From contig NZ_ASJB01000051.1 of NCBI RefSeq assembly GCF_000478275.1, positions 124,001-188,000 of the forward strand: a stretch of DNA of 64,000 nt, read 5' to 3'. The notes beneath the pieces are model-generated. The model did no database searches, was not told the DNA's origin, and saw only the letters and a list, made by a program, of their open reading frames with translations. Positions 17,077-28,973 of the stretch are shown piece by piece. Every line of letters starts with the position of its first letter. Positions within the stretch are counted from its first letter, which is position 1. Made by a program: the position numbers and the translations under genes. This DNA comes from Amycolatopsis orientalis DSM 40040 = KCTC 9412 (GTDB taxonomy: Bacteria; Actinomycetota; Actinomycetes; Mycobacteriales; Pseudonocardiaceae).

Positions 17077-18196
17077 CGAGAACGCTGCCCAGCGATCCCG
17101 GCTGACCGCCGATGATGTTCTTCTCCCAGAGTTCGCCGAGTGAGTACTCGTCGAGCCAGGTTTCCAGCGCGACCTTGTTGGGCCGGGTGAAGACGGAGTC
17201 GCCGTTCCGCTGCTCGACGATGATCAGATCATCTGCGGAGAACTGGTTCATCAAGGTCACCGACTGGGTCGCGATCAAGACCTGACTGCGCGTTGAAGCG
17301 ACCCGAAGCATGTCCGCGAGCTGGACGATGGCGAACGGGTGCAGACCGAGTTCCGGTTCGTCGAGCACGACGAGCGCGGGAAGTTCCGGCTGGAACAACA
17401 ACGTGACCAGACAGACGAAACGCAGGGTTCCGTCGGACATCTGGTTCGCCGAGAAGACGGTTTCGGAATTCTGCCGCTGCCAGCGAAGCAAAATGCGGTC
17501 GGTGCTGTCCGGCTGGAGGACGAAGTCGCGGAAGAACGGGGCGACGAGGCGAATCGCGCCGACGATCCGGCGATACGCGACCTTGTCGGCCCGGTCTTCG
17601 CTGTCCCGGAGCCGCAGCAGCACCGCGGCGATGTTCCCCGCGTCCGCGCGCAACGCGAGGTTGTCCGCGGTCGGAGCCAGCCGTTTCACCGGAGCATCGA
17701 CGCTCGTGTCGTGGAAGTGATAGACCCGGCAGCCTTGAAGCAGTTCGGTGATGTGCGAAGCCACCGAGTTGCTCCCGCGCTCTTCGACGACGTCGTTGAG
17801 GCGGCTTTCCCGATGTCCGCGTCCGATCGACCTCGTCCAGGGCTGTTCGTGGCCGGGGCCGTGGTACGAGATGACTTCGTCGTCGAAGATCAGTTCTTCG
17901 CCCGGTGCCGCCGCCAGATGGGCCTGGTAGCTGTTGGGCGGTGCCTCCAGTTTGAGGCTGATCCGCAGGGTGTCGGCGGCGTCGTTGATCAGCGCCGACG
18001 CACCGCCGTTGCGTCCCACGAACAGGTTCAGCAGATCTTCGCTGATCCTGCCCAACAGCTCGAAGGCCTGGACGAAGTTGCTCTTGCCCGCGCCGTTCGC
18101 GCCGATGAGCACGTTCATCGCGCCCAGTTCGACACGCGCCGAACGGATCGAGGTGAACCCCTCGATCTCGATCGACGTCAGCCGCTGTCGGGTCAT
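17069..18196 (-). CDS. AAA/ABC-type ATPase (OLD/RecF-like) of a putative defence pair
   Basis: The 375-residue protein begins like SMC/RecF-type ATPases (LTSIEIEGFTSIRSARVELG), with Walker A GANGAGKS at residues 32-39, an ABC-signature-like NQMSDGTLRF, and Walker B LVVLDEPELGLHP about residue 290. In the switch position it has ATQS, with Gln where transporters have His. The C-terminus lacks a TOPRIM domain; that function appears to be supplied by the overlapping DUF4276 gene. ATG 18196 or GTG 18202 could be the start. No clear Shine-Dalgarno is visible, and TAAGCT just upstream may be a -10 element of a nearly leaderless transcript. Confidence 0.82.
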   Translation of the reverse strand: MTRQRLTSIEIEGFTSIRSARVELGAMNVLIGANGAGKSNFVQAFELLGRISEDLLNLFVGRNGGASALINDAADTLRISLKLEAPPNSYQAHLAAAPGEELIFDDEVISYHGPGHEQPWTRSIGRGHRESRLNDVVEERGSNSVASHITELLQGCRVYHFHDTSVDAPVKRLAPTADNLALRADAGNIAAVLLRLRDSEDRADKVAYRRIVGAIRLVAPFFRDFVLQPDSTDRILLRWQRQNSETVFSANQMSDGTLRFVCLVTLLFQPELPALVVLDEPELGLHPFAIVQLADMLRVASTRSQVLIATQSVTLMNQFSADDLIIVEQRNGDSVFTRPNKVALETWLDEYSLGELWEKNIIGGQPGSLGSVLDA

Positions 18197-18246
18197 GCGC
18201 ACAGCTTAGGCAATCGTCTGCGAAAGTTGACGATTCACTCGTCCGG

Positions 18247-18418
18247 GCCCCTGACCACCCGCATTTCGTCCTCTGGAGACGGTACTTGCCCACGCAACGA
18301 CCGCATCCAGAGGACCAAATGCGTCAGCGGCCGATCGCCTCGGCCAGCGTCAGGATCCGCCGCGCGTTCTCCACGTGCAGGTTCTCGATCATCCGCCCGT
18401 CCACGGTCACGACGCCCT
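18247..18418. repeat. Direct repeat, right copy (intact citE end)
   Basis: This is the counterpart of 15405-15576, with four differences over 172 bases. It contains the hairpin and the 3' end of the intact aldolase gene. Together the two copies bracket the SLATT/DUF4276/ATPase islet like target duplications or recombination sites. Confidence 0.9.
18261..18322. terminator. Long hairpin after the citE-like gene (right repeat copy)
   Basis: Arms 18261-18277 and 18306-18322 pair over 17 bp with one mismatch around a 28-nt loop, directly after the aldolase stop. It is the same element as the hairpin at 15419-15480. Confidence 0.65.
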
Positions 18419-19178
18419 GCCCGGCCGCCTGAGCCTCCTCGAACGCCGAGATGATCTTCCGCGACCGCTCGATCTCCTCGTCGGACGGCGCGAAGATCCG
18501 GTTGCACGGCTCCAGCTGGCTCGGGTGGATCAGCGTCTTGCCGTCGAAGCCGAACTGGCGTCCCTGCAGGCATTCCGCCTCGAAGCCCTCGATGTCCTTC
18601 ACGTCGTTGTAGACGCCGTCGAGGATCGCCTTGCCGGTCGCGCGCGCGGCCAGCAGCGCCAGCGAAAGCCCGCCGAGCAGCGGCGCGCGGCCGGGGACGA
18701 ACTCGGCGTGCAGTTCCTTCGCCAGGTCGTTCGTGCCCATGACCAGCACGGTCAGCCGCTCGGACGCCGCCGCGATCTCCTCGGCGTGCAGCATCGCGAC
18801 CGGGGTTTCGACCATCGCCCAGATCTTCGTGTGGTCGGGGGCGCCGCCGAGTTCCAGCGCGCGCTCGATGTTGTGCACCTCGGCGGCGGAGTTCACCTTC
18901 GGCACCACGATCGCGGCCGGTCCGGCCTGCGCGGCGGCCCGGAGGTCGGCGTCGTGCCACTCCGTGTCGAGCCCGTTGACGCGGATGGTCACCTCGCGCG
19001 AGCCGTACTCCTTCGACGCCGCGGCCGCGCAAACGCGTTCACGTGCGGCTTCCTTCGCGTCGGGCGCGACGGCGTCTTCGAGGTCGAGGATGAGCCCGTC
19101 CGCGTCGAGCGCCTTGGCCTTTTCCAGCGCTCTTTCGTTCGCGCCGGGCATGTAGAGAACGGAACGCCGGGGGTTCAT
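18324..19178 (-). CDS. HpcH/HpaI aldolase / citrate lyase beta-subunit (CitE-like) family
   Basis: The 284-residue TIM-barrel lyase shows SVLYMPGANERALEKA, the metal-site segment LILDLEDAVAP, VTIRVNGLDTEW, VVPKVNSA, WAMVETPVAML and LIHPSQLEPCN. Family members cleave or thioesterify (S)-malyl-CoA, citramalyl-CoA or related C4-dicarboxyl-CoA esters. The start overlaps the stop of the preceding paralogous aldolase (ATGA), so both are made from one transcript, as in malyl-CoA lyase/thioesterase pairs. The 3' end is duplicated at 15.4-15.6 kb. Confidence 0.88.
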   Translation of the reverse strand: MNPRRSVLYMPGANERALEKAKALDADGLILDLEDAVAPDAKEAARERVCAAAASKEYGSREVTIRVNGLDTEWHDADLRAAAQAGPAAIVVPKVNSAAEVHNIERALELGGAPDHTKIWAMVETPVAMLHAEEIAAASERLTVLVMGTNDLAKELHAEFVPGRAPLLGGLSLALLAARATGKAILDGVYNDVKDIEGFEAECLQGRQFGFDGKTLIHPSQLEPCNRIFAPSDEEIERSRKIISAFEEAQAAGQGVVTVDGRMIENLHVENARRILTLAEAIGR

Positions 19179-20245
19179 GCGGAAGTCTCCTTACTGGCCG
19201 CGTCGTACGCGGAGGCGAGTTCGGGGTCGTCGGCGGCGAGGGCGTCGGCGAGTTCGGCGACCACACGGCACTGCTTCACCGAGGCGTCGTCCTGCATCTT
19301 CCCGTCGATCATCACGGCGCCGGTGCCGTCACCCATCGCGGCGATCACGCGCCGCGCCCAGGCCACGTCCTCGGGGGACGGCGAAAACACCTTCTTGGCG
19401 ATGTCGATCTGCACCGGGTGCAGGCTCCAGGCACCCACGCAGCCGAGCAGGAACGCGTTGCGGAACTGGTCTTCGCAGGCCACGACGTCGCGGATGTCGC
19501 CGAACGGCCCGTAGTACGGCAGGATCCCGTTCGCCGCGCAGGCGTCCACCATCCGCGCGACGGTGTAATGCCAGAGGTCCTGCTGATACGTCGTGCGTCC
19601 CTCGTTCAGGTCTTCACCGGTCGGGTCCGTGCGCACCAGGTAACCGGGATGCCCACCACCCACCCGGGTGGTCTTCATCCGGCGGCTGGCGGCGAGGTCG
19701 GCCGGGCCGAGCGAGATGCCCTGCATCCGGGGGCTCGCGCCGGCGATCTCCTCGACGTTCGCGACGCCGCTGGCCGTCTCCAGGATCGCGTGCACCAGCA
19801 GCGGTTTCGCCCACCCCGCCCGTGCTTCGAGCTGGGCGAGCAGCCTGTCGACGTAGTGGATGTCCTGCGCGCCTTCGACCTTCGGCACCATGATGACGTC
19901 GAGCTTGTCGCCGATCTCGGTGACCAGTGTGATCAGATCGTCGAGCACCCACGGCGAGTCGAGACTGTTGACGCGGGTCCACAGCTGCGTCTTGCCGAAG
20001 TCGTTCGCCTTCGCGATGGAGACGAGCCCGTTCCGCGCGGCCTCCTTGCGGTCGGCGCGCACCGCGTCCTCGAGGTTCCCGAGCAGGACGTCGACCTTCT
20101 TGGCAAGATCGGGGACCTTGGCGGCCATCTTCTCGTTGCTGGGGTCGAAGAAGTGGATCATCCGCGAAGGAGGCACGGGGATCTGGCGGAGCGGTTCCGG
20201 CGCCCCCACCGCGAGCGGGGCGAAGAAATCCTTCGGCGAACGCAT
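19175..20245 (-). CDS. Malyl-CoA/beta-methylmalyl-CoA lyase-type aldolase
   Basis: This 356-residue HpcH/HpaI-family protein is longer than its neighbour and resembles Mcl1-type lyases. It has MIHFFDPSNEKMAAKVPDLA, LLGNLEDAVRADRKEAAR, WTRVNSLDSPW, VPKVEGAQD, LVHAILETASGVANVEEIA, GPADLAASRR and GCVGAWSLHPVQIDIA. ATG 20245 was chosen because GGAGGAACG precedes it; a longer frame upstream has no such site. It probably cleaves malyl- or methylmalyl-type CoA esters to glyoxylate and an acyl-CoA. It is translationally coupled to the CitE-like gene. Confidence 0.85.
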   Translation of the reverse strand: MRSPKDFFAPLAVGAPEPLRQIPVPPSRMIHFFDPSNEKMAAKVPDLAKKVDVLLGNLEDAVRADRKEAARNGLVSIAKANDFGKTQLWTRVNSLDSPWVLDDLITLVTEIGDKLDVIMVPKVEGAQDIHYVDRLLAQLEARAGWAKPLLVHAILETASGVANVEEIAGASPRMQGISLGPADLAASRRMKTTRVGGGHPGYLVRTDPTGEDLNEGRTTYQQDLWHYTVARMVDACAANGILPYYGPFGDIRDVVACEDQFRNAFLLGCVGAWSLHPVQIDIAKKVFSPSPEDVAWARRVIAAMGDGTGAVMIDGKMQDDASVKQCRVVAELADALAADDPELASAYDAASKETSA

Positions 20246-20362
20246 CGTTCCTCCATCGCAACGGGCTAAGTGACCGACGAGTAACCCTAAACCCGGAAGG
20301 CGGGGAACCGCTGCGGCGCAGCTCACCTCCAAGGGGACACGATCGGGAATCGCGGAGGTGCT

Positions 20363-22605
<2,243 letters not shown>

Positions 22606-22615
<10 letters not shown>

Positions 22616-24897
22616 ACACTCAAGACGTGAGCGACGAGTGGAGACTGCCCGGCTTCACCGAGCTGGAGCAGCTCGGGACGGGCACCTTCGGCCGCGTGGT
22701 CCTGGCCCGTCAGGACAACACCGGCCATGTCGTCGCGATCAAGTACCTCTTCTCCCGCTTCGCCACGGACCCCGCGTACCTGGGCGCGTTCCGGCAGGAG
22801 GCGCTGGCGCTGCACCGGGTGTCGAGCCCGCACGTCGTCCGGCTGTACGAGTTCTTCGAGACGCCGCAGGGCGCGGCGATCGTGATGGAAGCGATCAACG
22901 GCGTCTCGTTGCGTTCGGTCCTGATGGCCGAAGGTGCTCTCGAACCCGAAGCCGCCCTGGCGGTACTGAAGGGCTCGCTACTCGGCCTGGCCGCGGCGCA
23001 CTCGGTCAACGTCGTCCATCGGGACTACAAACCGGCCAACGTCCTCGTCGCCGACACCGGCGAGAGCAAATTGGTCGACTTCGGCACGGCCGTCCTGGCG
23101 GGCGAACGCGGCCCGTCCGTCGGCACGCCCGCGTACATGGCACCCGAGCAGTGGGCGGGCGGACAGGCCACGCCCGCCACCGACGTCTACGCCGCGACCT
23201 GCGTGTTCTTCCAGTGCGTCGCCGGACACCGGCCGTACCAGGCCGAGGACACCGAAGTACTCCGCACGCTGCACGAACACGCGCCGATCCCGTTCGGCGA
23301 GGCCCCGGAACCGGTGCACGAGATCGTCGCACTGGGGATGGCGAAGGATCCGTCGAAACGGCCCGCCGACGCGCTCACCTTCGTCGGCGAACTGGAACGC
23401 GTCGCCCGTGCGGGTTACGGCGATGACTGGGAGCGCAAGGGCTGGTCACGGCTCGCGAAGGCGACGGGCGTCCTCGCCGCGGTGACGCCGTTGGCCCTGC
23501 TCGGCGCCGGGACGGCGGCCGCGCCCGGTGTCGCCGCCGCCGGAACGGGTGCGGTGGCCGCGTCGACCGGCGGGATCGCGGCCGGGCTGAAGATCGCCAT
23601 CGGTGTCGTCGCGGCGACGGCCGCGGTGGTCGGCTCGGTGGTCGTCTTCTCCGACGCGAGCACCCCGCCGCCGCAGGCGCCGCCGACCACCCAGCAGGCC
23701 GTCGCGCTCAAGGTCGCCATGAAGACGCGGACCGGGACCGTGCCCGGCACCGACCTCCCGTTCCGCGGGCAGTTCCCGGAGGTGACCGGTGGGCCCGACC
23801 AAGCCTGGTCGAAGCGGGTCAACGACGCGCTGACCGCGCCGATCGACGAATGGAACCGCGAGACCGGACCGGGTGCCGCGCGGCTGCGAGCCGAACACGG
23901 TGGCGGGCCGTACGCCCTCAACACCACCGCCGACGTGCGGATGCAGAACGAGCGCTACCTCTCCGTCCGCTACGAACACGGCCTCGACAACGCTCCGCAC
24001 TCGACGTGGAACATGGGCCGCTCCGCCGTGCTGATCGACCTCAAGAGCGGGACCGCGGTCCCGTCCGCGGACCTGTTCCGCCCCGGGATGTTCACGGACC
24101 AGGGCATGCTGGCCCTCAGCGATCGTCTCTGGCCGGACCACGACCAGGGCTGCGCGCTCACCACCTGGACGCCGATCAAACCGGCCGACCTGGCCGGACC
24201 GGGGGAACGCAAGGTGTTCCCGACCTTCACCCCCGCCGAGGTCGAACTCACCATCAACTACAACCGCCTCGGTTTCGAGACCGCCTGCGGCGTCCAGACC
24301 ATGAAACTGCCCTACGACAAACTGGCCGACCTGTTGAACCCCGAGCTCGTCGCGGGGCTGACCGGCGGCAAGACCGTCAAGGGCCCGTCGACGACGGCGC
24401 CCGCGCCGGGAGCCACCACCGACGTCAAGGTCGGCGCCCTGACCCTGCACCTGCCCGACGGCTGGACCGCCGTGTCGCAGGGACTGGAGAAGGTGATCGT
24501 CGGCGCGGGCTGCCCGGACCCGAAGAAGTACTTCAACTGCAAGTACTTCCTGGTCACGGACAACACCGAGCAGTCGGCCGAGCAACCGCCCTACCGGCCC
24601 GGCGGTTTCTACCGGCGCAGCGCGGGCGGCCGGGCGTGCAACGCCGCCGGCCGCAAGGACCTCCGCCAAGAGGGTGACGCCGTCCAGACGACTTCCGCCA
24701 CCGCACCGGTGGGCGGGACGACGGCGACCTACGAGGAGTGGACGATCCAGTGTGTTCCTCGTGGACAGACGGGCGGAAGCGGCGACGCGCAGGTGACCCA
24801 ACGGATCTGGTTCCTTGCGGACAGGCAAATCGTGGTGATGGACGAATGGCGCACCCCGGGCGTCGAAGAACTCCTCCGGACCGCGACCGTCTCCTGA
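22606..24897 (+). CDS. Receptor-type Ser/Thr protein kinase (second of tandem pair)
   Basis: This paralogue of the preceding gene has the same order: kinase domain (GTGTFG loop, VAIKYL, HRDYKPANV, DFG, GTPAYMAPEQW), hydrophobic Ala/Gly-rich linker, and extracellular C-terminal domain ending in VWF/IWFLADRQIVVMDEWRTPG-like sequence shared by both. GTG 22606 follows GGAAGAGG at a good spacing; GTG 22612 is the alternative. The two genes overlap, indicating a recent tandem duplication and joint expression. Kinase halves are more alike than sensor halves, suggesting different external signals. Confidence 0.9.
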
Positions 24898-25250
24898 CCC
24901 TGACCTGCGATGGTCCACTGTGGAATGACTATTCACTGGGCTGAATGGACTAGTGCCCTACTTCGGTTGCCACGCCACTGTTCGGTGGCGGCCCGTTCAT
25001 CCCTGTGACCGTTCGGAGACGCCGGGTAACACCACTTACCTCGCTCTCACTCGGTTGGCGGCACGGTCGGACTGAAGTCCGATGACCGCCTACCGACCGG
25101 TCACCGATCGCAAGGCGCCGCCGATCGCAGCCACTCCCGTTGTCCGGCGCCGCCGCCTTCCGGCCCTGTTAGACAGGTCATGTGCCGCTTCCACCGAGGT
25201 GGCACGGGGATGAAGAGCCTTAGGGAAACCAGGTTCGAAGGAGGCGGAAC
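24898..25250. other. Intergenic region without a recognisable gene
   Basis: No credible open frame is seen in these 353 bases. A compact hairpin (CGGTC-GGAC/GTCC-GACCG, 25064-25088, TGAA loop) and the repeated octamer CGATCGCA are present. The strong GGAGG before 25251 serves the next gene. A promoter region or small RNA is possible but not demonstrable. Confidence 0.3.
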
Positions 25251-25901
25251 GTGGCGGCTACACCGAACATGGAGAGCTCGACGGTCGCCGGTGGCGCGAA
25301 GCGCAGCCGGTCACTGCCGAGCCGGGTGGTGCCGCCGATCGAACTGCCCGCGAGCGTCGAGGAGCTTTCGCGCAAGGCGGCGGCCCTGCTCGGCTGGAAC
25401 GGCATCGTCTTGCCGGAGACCACCGTGCTCGGCCGCAAGATCTGCGTGGTCGCCCGGCTCCGCACCGACGTGCACGCGGAGCGCATCGCGATGGGCATGG
25501 GTCCCGTCGTCGATCGCGCCACCGTCGACACCTGGACATGGCCAGAGCTGGCCGCGACCGCACCCGCGCCGGCCGCCGAGATCATCGGCGTCCTCGCGGT
25601 CGCCCGGCACTGGCGCACCGCGATGGCCTCCGCGGTCCCGTTCGCACGCTACGGCGAGGCCGCGATGGTGCTCCCATCGCCAGCCGTACTGACCGAGGAC
25701 TACGTCGGCAACTGCCTGCCGCGTGCCCGCGCCTATGGGCTCGCCATCGCCACCGCCGATCCCAACGGCGTCACCGACCTCGACCTCGAGGGCCACAACG
25801 AGCGCATGATCCTGGACGAGGACCCGGTCTCGCGCCTGGTCAACGAGATCGTCTACGACCAGCTGCTGCGCGGCACCGAGCTCCCTGCCGAAGTGGACTG
25901 A
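25251..25901 (+). CDS. Conserved actinobacterial protein of unknown function
   Basis: This 216-residue soluble protein starts at GTG 25251, with AAGGAGGCGG as ribosome-binding site. There is no signal peptide or membrane segment. The N-terminal 40 residues are low-complexity and basic; the rest alternates alpha and beta segments and contains EIIGVLAVARHWRTAM and a C-terminal acidic stretch (LDEDPVSRLVNEIVYDQLL). I do not recognise the family. Gene order with the following NAD(P)-binding protein and PRPP synthetase gives no firm clue. Confidence 0.7.
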   Translation: MAATPNMESSTVAGGAKRSRSLPSRVVPPIELPASVEELSRKAAALLGWNGIVLPETTVLGRKICVVARLRTDVHAERIAMGMGPVVDRATVDTWTWPELAATAPAPAAEIIGVLAVARHWRTAMASAVPFARYGEAAMVLPSPAVLTEDYVGNCLPRARAYGLAIATADPNGVTDLDLEGHNERMILDEDPVSRLVNEIVYDQLLRGTELPAEVD

Positions 25902-25920
25902 ACCGGCTACTGTCGGTCCC

Positions 25921-26571
25921 ATGCGGGTCGTCATTGCGGGTGGACACGGACAGATCGCCCTGAAACTGGAGAAACTCCTCGCCGCGCGCGGTGATCAGGC
26001 GGTGGGGATCGTGCGTAATCCCGATCACGTCGCCGATCTCGAGGCGGCCGGTGCCGAAGCCGTCGTCCTCGATCTGGAAAAGTCCGATGTGGACGCCGTG
26101 GCCAAGGTGCTCGACGGCGCCGACGCCGCGATCTTCGCGGCGGGCGCCGGGCCCGGCAGCGGTACGGCCCGTAAGGACACTGTGGACAGAGCCGCCGCGG
26201 AACTCTTCGCAGCGGCCGCGGAACAGGCCGGCACGCGGCGGCACATCCAGGTCGGCTCCATGGGGGCCGACAAATGGGAGACCGCGGACGTCCCGGACGA
26301 TTTCCGGATCTACCTCAAGGCCAAGAAGGCCGCCGAGGACGATCTGCGCGCCCGCGATCTCGATTGGACGATCCTGCGGCCGGGGCAGCTCACCAACGAC
26401 GAAGGCACCGGCAAGGTCCTGATCGCCGAAGCGACCGGGCGCGGGCCGATTCCGCGTCAGGACGTCGCCGCGATCCTCGTCGCGCTGCTCGACAACCCGT
26501 CGACGGCGGGCCGGGTCCTCGAAGCGATCTCGGGTGATACTGCTATCGATCAGGCCGTTTCCGCTCTGTGA
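25921..26571 (+). CDS. NAD(P)H-binding atypical SDR family protein
   Basis: The 216-residue Rossmann protein has the N-terminal dinucleotide motif MRVVIAGGHGQIA and the atypical-SDR course (IVRNPDHVADLEAAGAE, VLDGADAAIFAAG, HIQVGSMGAD, LDWTILRPGQLTNDEGTG). It lacks a classical YxxxK catalytic pair but has IYLKAKKAAED in that area. Family members bind NADP(H) and act as redox sensors or small reductases. ATG 25921 follows the previous gene by 19 bp. Confidence 0.82.
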   Translation: MRVVIAGGHGQIALKLEKLLAARGDQAVGIVRNPDHVADLEAAGAEAVVLDLEKSDVDAVAKVLDGADAAIFAAGAGPGSGTARKDTVDRAAAELFAAAAEQAGTRRHIQVGSMGADKWETADVPDDFRIYLKAKKAAEDDLRARDLDWTILRPGQLTNDEGTGKVLIAEATGRGPIPRQDVAAILVALLDNPSTAGRVLEAISGDTAIDQAVSAL

Positions 26572-26632
26572 AACCGCCGGTCGTGGCTAGTGTGTGGACG
26601 TAATCCGTCAGTTAAGTGAACGGAGTAGGTCC

Positions 26633-27580
26633 TTGCGCGAGGACATCGCGGTTTTCAGCGGTAGCGCACATCCCGAGCTCGCCGAAGAGATCTGTACTCA
26701 TCTGGGCGTCCCGCTCCATCCCGTGCGGGTTCAGCGGTTCGCCAACGACTGCCTCGAAGTCCAGCTCCAGGCGAACTGCCGCGAGCGTGACGTCTTCCTG
26801 ATCCAGCCGCTGGTGCGGCCGGTGCAGGAGCATCTCGTCGAACTGCTGCTGATGCTGGACGCCGCGCGGGGCGCGTCGGCGAAGCGGATCACCGTCGTCA
26901 TGCCGCACTATTCGTACGCCCGCTCGGACAAGAAGGACGCGCCGCGGATCTCGATCGGCGGCCGTCTCGTCGCCGACCTGATGGCGACAGCCGGTGCCGA
27001 TCGCGTCCTCGCGATGACGCTGCATTCGCCGCAGGTGCACGGATTCTTCAGTGTGCCTGTCGACCACCTGCACGCCTTGCAGGAACTGGCGAAGCACTTC
27101 CGGCAGTACGACCTCTCCGCGACCACCGTGGTCTCGCCGGATCTCGGCAACGCCAAGGAGGCCGCGCATTTCGCCCGGCTGCTCGGGGTTCAGGTCGCCG
27201 CCGGCGCGAAACAGCGTTTCGCCGACGACAGGGTCGAGATCAGCTCGGTGATCGGGGAGATCACCGGTCGCGACGTGATCGTCCTCGACGACGAGATCGC
27301 CAAGGGCAGCACGGTGCTCGAACTGCTCACCAAGCTGCGGGAACTGAAGCCGCGCTCGATCCGCGTCGCGTGCACGCACGGGCTGTTCTCCAGCGGCGCG
27401 CTCGAGCGGATCGGCAGCCAGCCGGACGTGCTGGAGGTCGTCTGCACGAACACGGTGCCGATCCCGCCGGAGGAGCAGAGCCCGAAGCTGCGGGTCCTGT
27501 CGATCGCGCCCGCGCTGGCGGAGGCGATGCGGCGGATCCACAACGGCGAGTCGGTCAGCGCGTTGTTCGAAACGGCCTAA
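26633..27580 (+). CDS. prs: Ribose-phosphate diphosphokinase (PRPP synthetase)-like protein
   Basis: The 315-residue product begins LREDIAVFSGSAHPELAEEI and contains the RDVFLIQ flap, VVMPHYSYARSDKKDAPRISIGGRLVADL and VVSPDLGNAKEA typical of PRPP synthetase. The PRPP loop reads VIVLDDEIAKGSTVLE instead of the usual VDDMIDTGGT, so two Gly/Thr positions differ. TTG 26633 is preferred because GGAG lies 7 bp upstream; GTG 26594 would add 13 residues without a ribosome site. It makes PRPP from ribose-5-phosphate and ATP. It may be a divergent second copy; its activity should not be assumed. Confidence 0.82.
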   Translation: MREDIAVFSGSAHPELAEEICTHLGVPLHPVRVQRFANDCLEVQLQANCRERDVFLIQPLVRPVQEHLVELLLMLDAARGASAKRITVVMPHYSYARSDKKDAPRISIGGRLVADLMATAGADRVLAMTLHSPQVHGFFSVPVDHLHALQELAKHFRQYDLSATTVVSPDLGNAKEAAHFARLLGVQVAAGAKQRFADDRVEISSVIGEITGRDVIVLDDEIAKGSTVLELLTKLRELKPRSIRVACTHGLFSSGALERIGSQPDVLEVVCTNTVPIPPEEQSPKLRVLSIAPALAEAMRRIHNGESVSALFETA

Positions 27581-28881
27581 ACGGTGCCGAGAACCCGGTC
27601 GAGGTAGGTGTTCGCGAAGACCCCGGCCGGGTCCACCTCCTTGCGGATCCGCGTGAAGTCGTCGAACCGCGGATAACGCGAGCGGAGGATCGAGGAGTCG
27701 AGGTCGTGCATCTTGCCCCAGTGCGGGCGGCCGCCGACCTCGCCGACGATCGACGCGAACCCGGCGAAGTACTCGCGGTAGGGCATGCCGACGAACTGGT
27801 GGATCGCGATGTAGGCGGAGTCGCGGCCGTTCGCGGTGGAGAGCCAGATGTCGTCCGCGGCGGCGACCCGAACCTCGACCGGGAACGCGACCGGGTTCTC
27901 CAGCTTCGGTACCAGGGCACGGAGTTCGGCGAAGACGTCGAGCAGCGACTCGCGGGGGATCGCGAACTCCGACTCGACGAACCGCACCCCGCGATGGGTC
28001 ACGAAGACGCGATGCGACAGGTCGCTGTACTCGCGGGCGGAGAGGATGTTCGAGGCGAACCTGCCGAGCGGCTGGACGAGTTTCGGCACGGCGCGGCCGA
28101 GGCGGCACAGCCCGCCGAACGCGAGGTTCTCGGTCAGCTCGTAGTCGACGAATTCCTTCAGCTTGGTCAGCGGGCGGCGCTCGCTGCCCGCCGGAAGCCG
28201 GTTGTTGCGCTTGACCAGGGCGTTCTTGCCGTAGGGGAACCAGTAGAACTCGAAGTGGTCGTTCTCGTCGGCGAACTGGTCGAAACCTTCGAGAACCTGT
28301 TCGAGGGGTTCCGGCCGTTCCTGCGCGGACAGCAGGAATGACGGTTCACACTGCAGGGTGACGGTGCTGATGACGCCGAGCGCGCCGAGGCCGACTCGCG
28401 CGGCGGCGAACAGGTCGGGGCGCTCATCCGCCGAACAGGTGACCACGGTGCCGTCGGCGAGGACGAGTTCGAGCCCCGCGATCTGCGTGGCGATGCCGCC
28501 GAGCCGGGCGCCGGTGCCGTGGGTGCCGGTGGAGATCGCGCCCGCGACGGTCTGCGCGTCGATGTCGCCGAGGTTGGTCATCGCCAGCCCCAGCGTGTCG
28601 AGTTCGGCGTTGAGCTGCTTGAGCGTGGTGCCCGAGCGGACCGTGACCAGGCCGTTCGCGACGTCGGCGGAGGCGATACCGGTCCAGCCGGTCAGGTCCA
28701 TGGCGTCCGAGTTCGCCGCGGCGATCGCGGTGAACGAGTGGCCGCTGCCCAGTGGGCGCAGGCGCCGTCCGTCGGCGACCGTCCGGCCGATCGCGGTGGC
28801 GATCTCGTTCGTGTCGCGCGGCCGATGCACCCGCAGCGGCGACGCCGTCGCGGTGCCGGCCCAGTTGCTCCACCGTGTCAT
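27577..28881 (-). CDS. FAD-linked sugar-1,4-lactone / D-arabinono-1,4-lactone oxidase
   Basis: This 434-residue oxidoreductase has an N-terminal FAD-binding (PP-loop) domain with PLGSGHSF, where His48 is in the position of covalent flavin attachment, and GAISTGTHGTGA. The C-terminal aldonolactone-oxidase domain ends with the family motif HWGKMHDLD. Such enzymes oxidise alditols or aldonolactones with O2. It converges on the PRPP synthetase with a 4-bp overlap. It is divergently transcribed from the PLP aldolase/deaminase at 28974, a pairing I recall from other actinomycetes. Confidence 0.88.
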   Translation of the reverse strand: MTRWSNWAGTATASPLRVHRPRDTNEIATAIGRTVADGRRLRPLGSGHSFTAIAAANSDAMDLTGWTGIASADVANGLVTVRSGTTLKQLNAELDTLGLAMTNLGDIDAQTVAGAISTGTHGTGARLGGIATQIAGLELVLADGTVVTCSADERPDLFAAARVGLGALGVISTVTLQCEPSFLLSAQERPEPLEQVLEGFDQFADENDHFEFYWFPYGKNALVKRNNRLPAGSERRPLTKLKEFVDYELTENLAFGGLCRLGRAVPKLVQPLGRFASNILSAREYSDLSHRVFVTHRGVRFVESEFAIPRESLLDVFAELRALVPKLENPVAFPVEVRVAAADDIWLSTANGRDSAYIAIHQFVGMPYREYFAGFASIVGEVGGRPHWGKMHDLDSSILRSRYPRFDDFTRIRKEVDPAGVFANTYLDRVLGTV

Positions 28882-28973
28882 GCGCCCACCTAACCCGTGG
28901 TGTTCTTGTGAGTGCCGAAACAGTAAGTGAATAGTATTCGCGTTTCAAGCCCTTCTGTCGTACCTTAGTTCGG

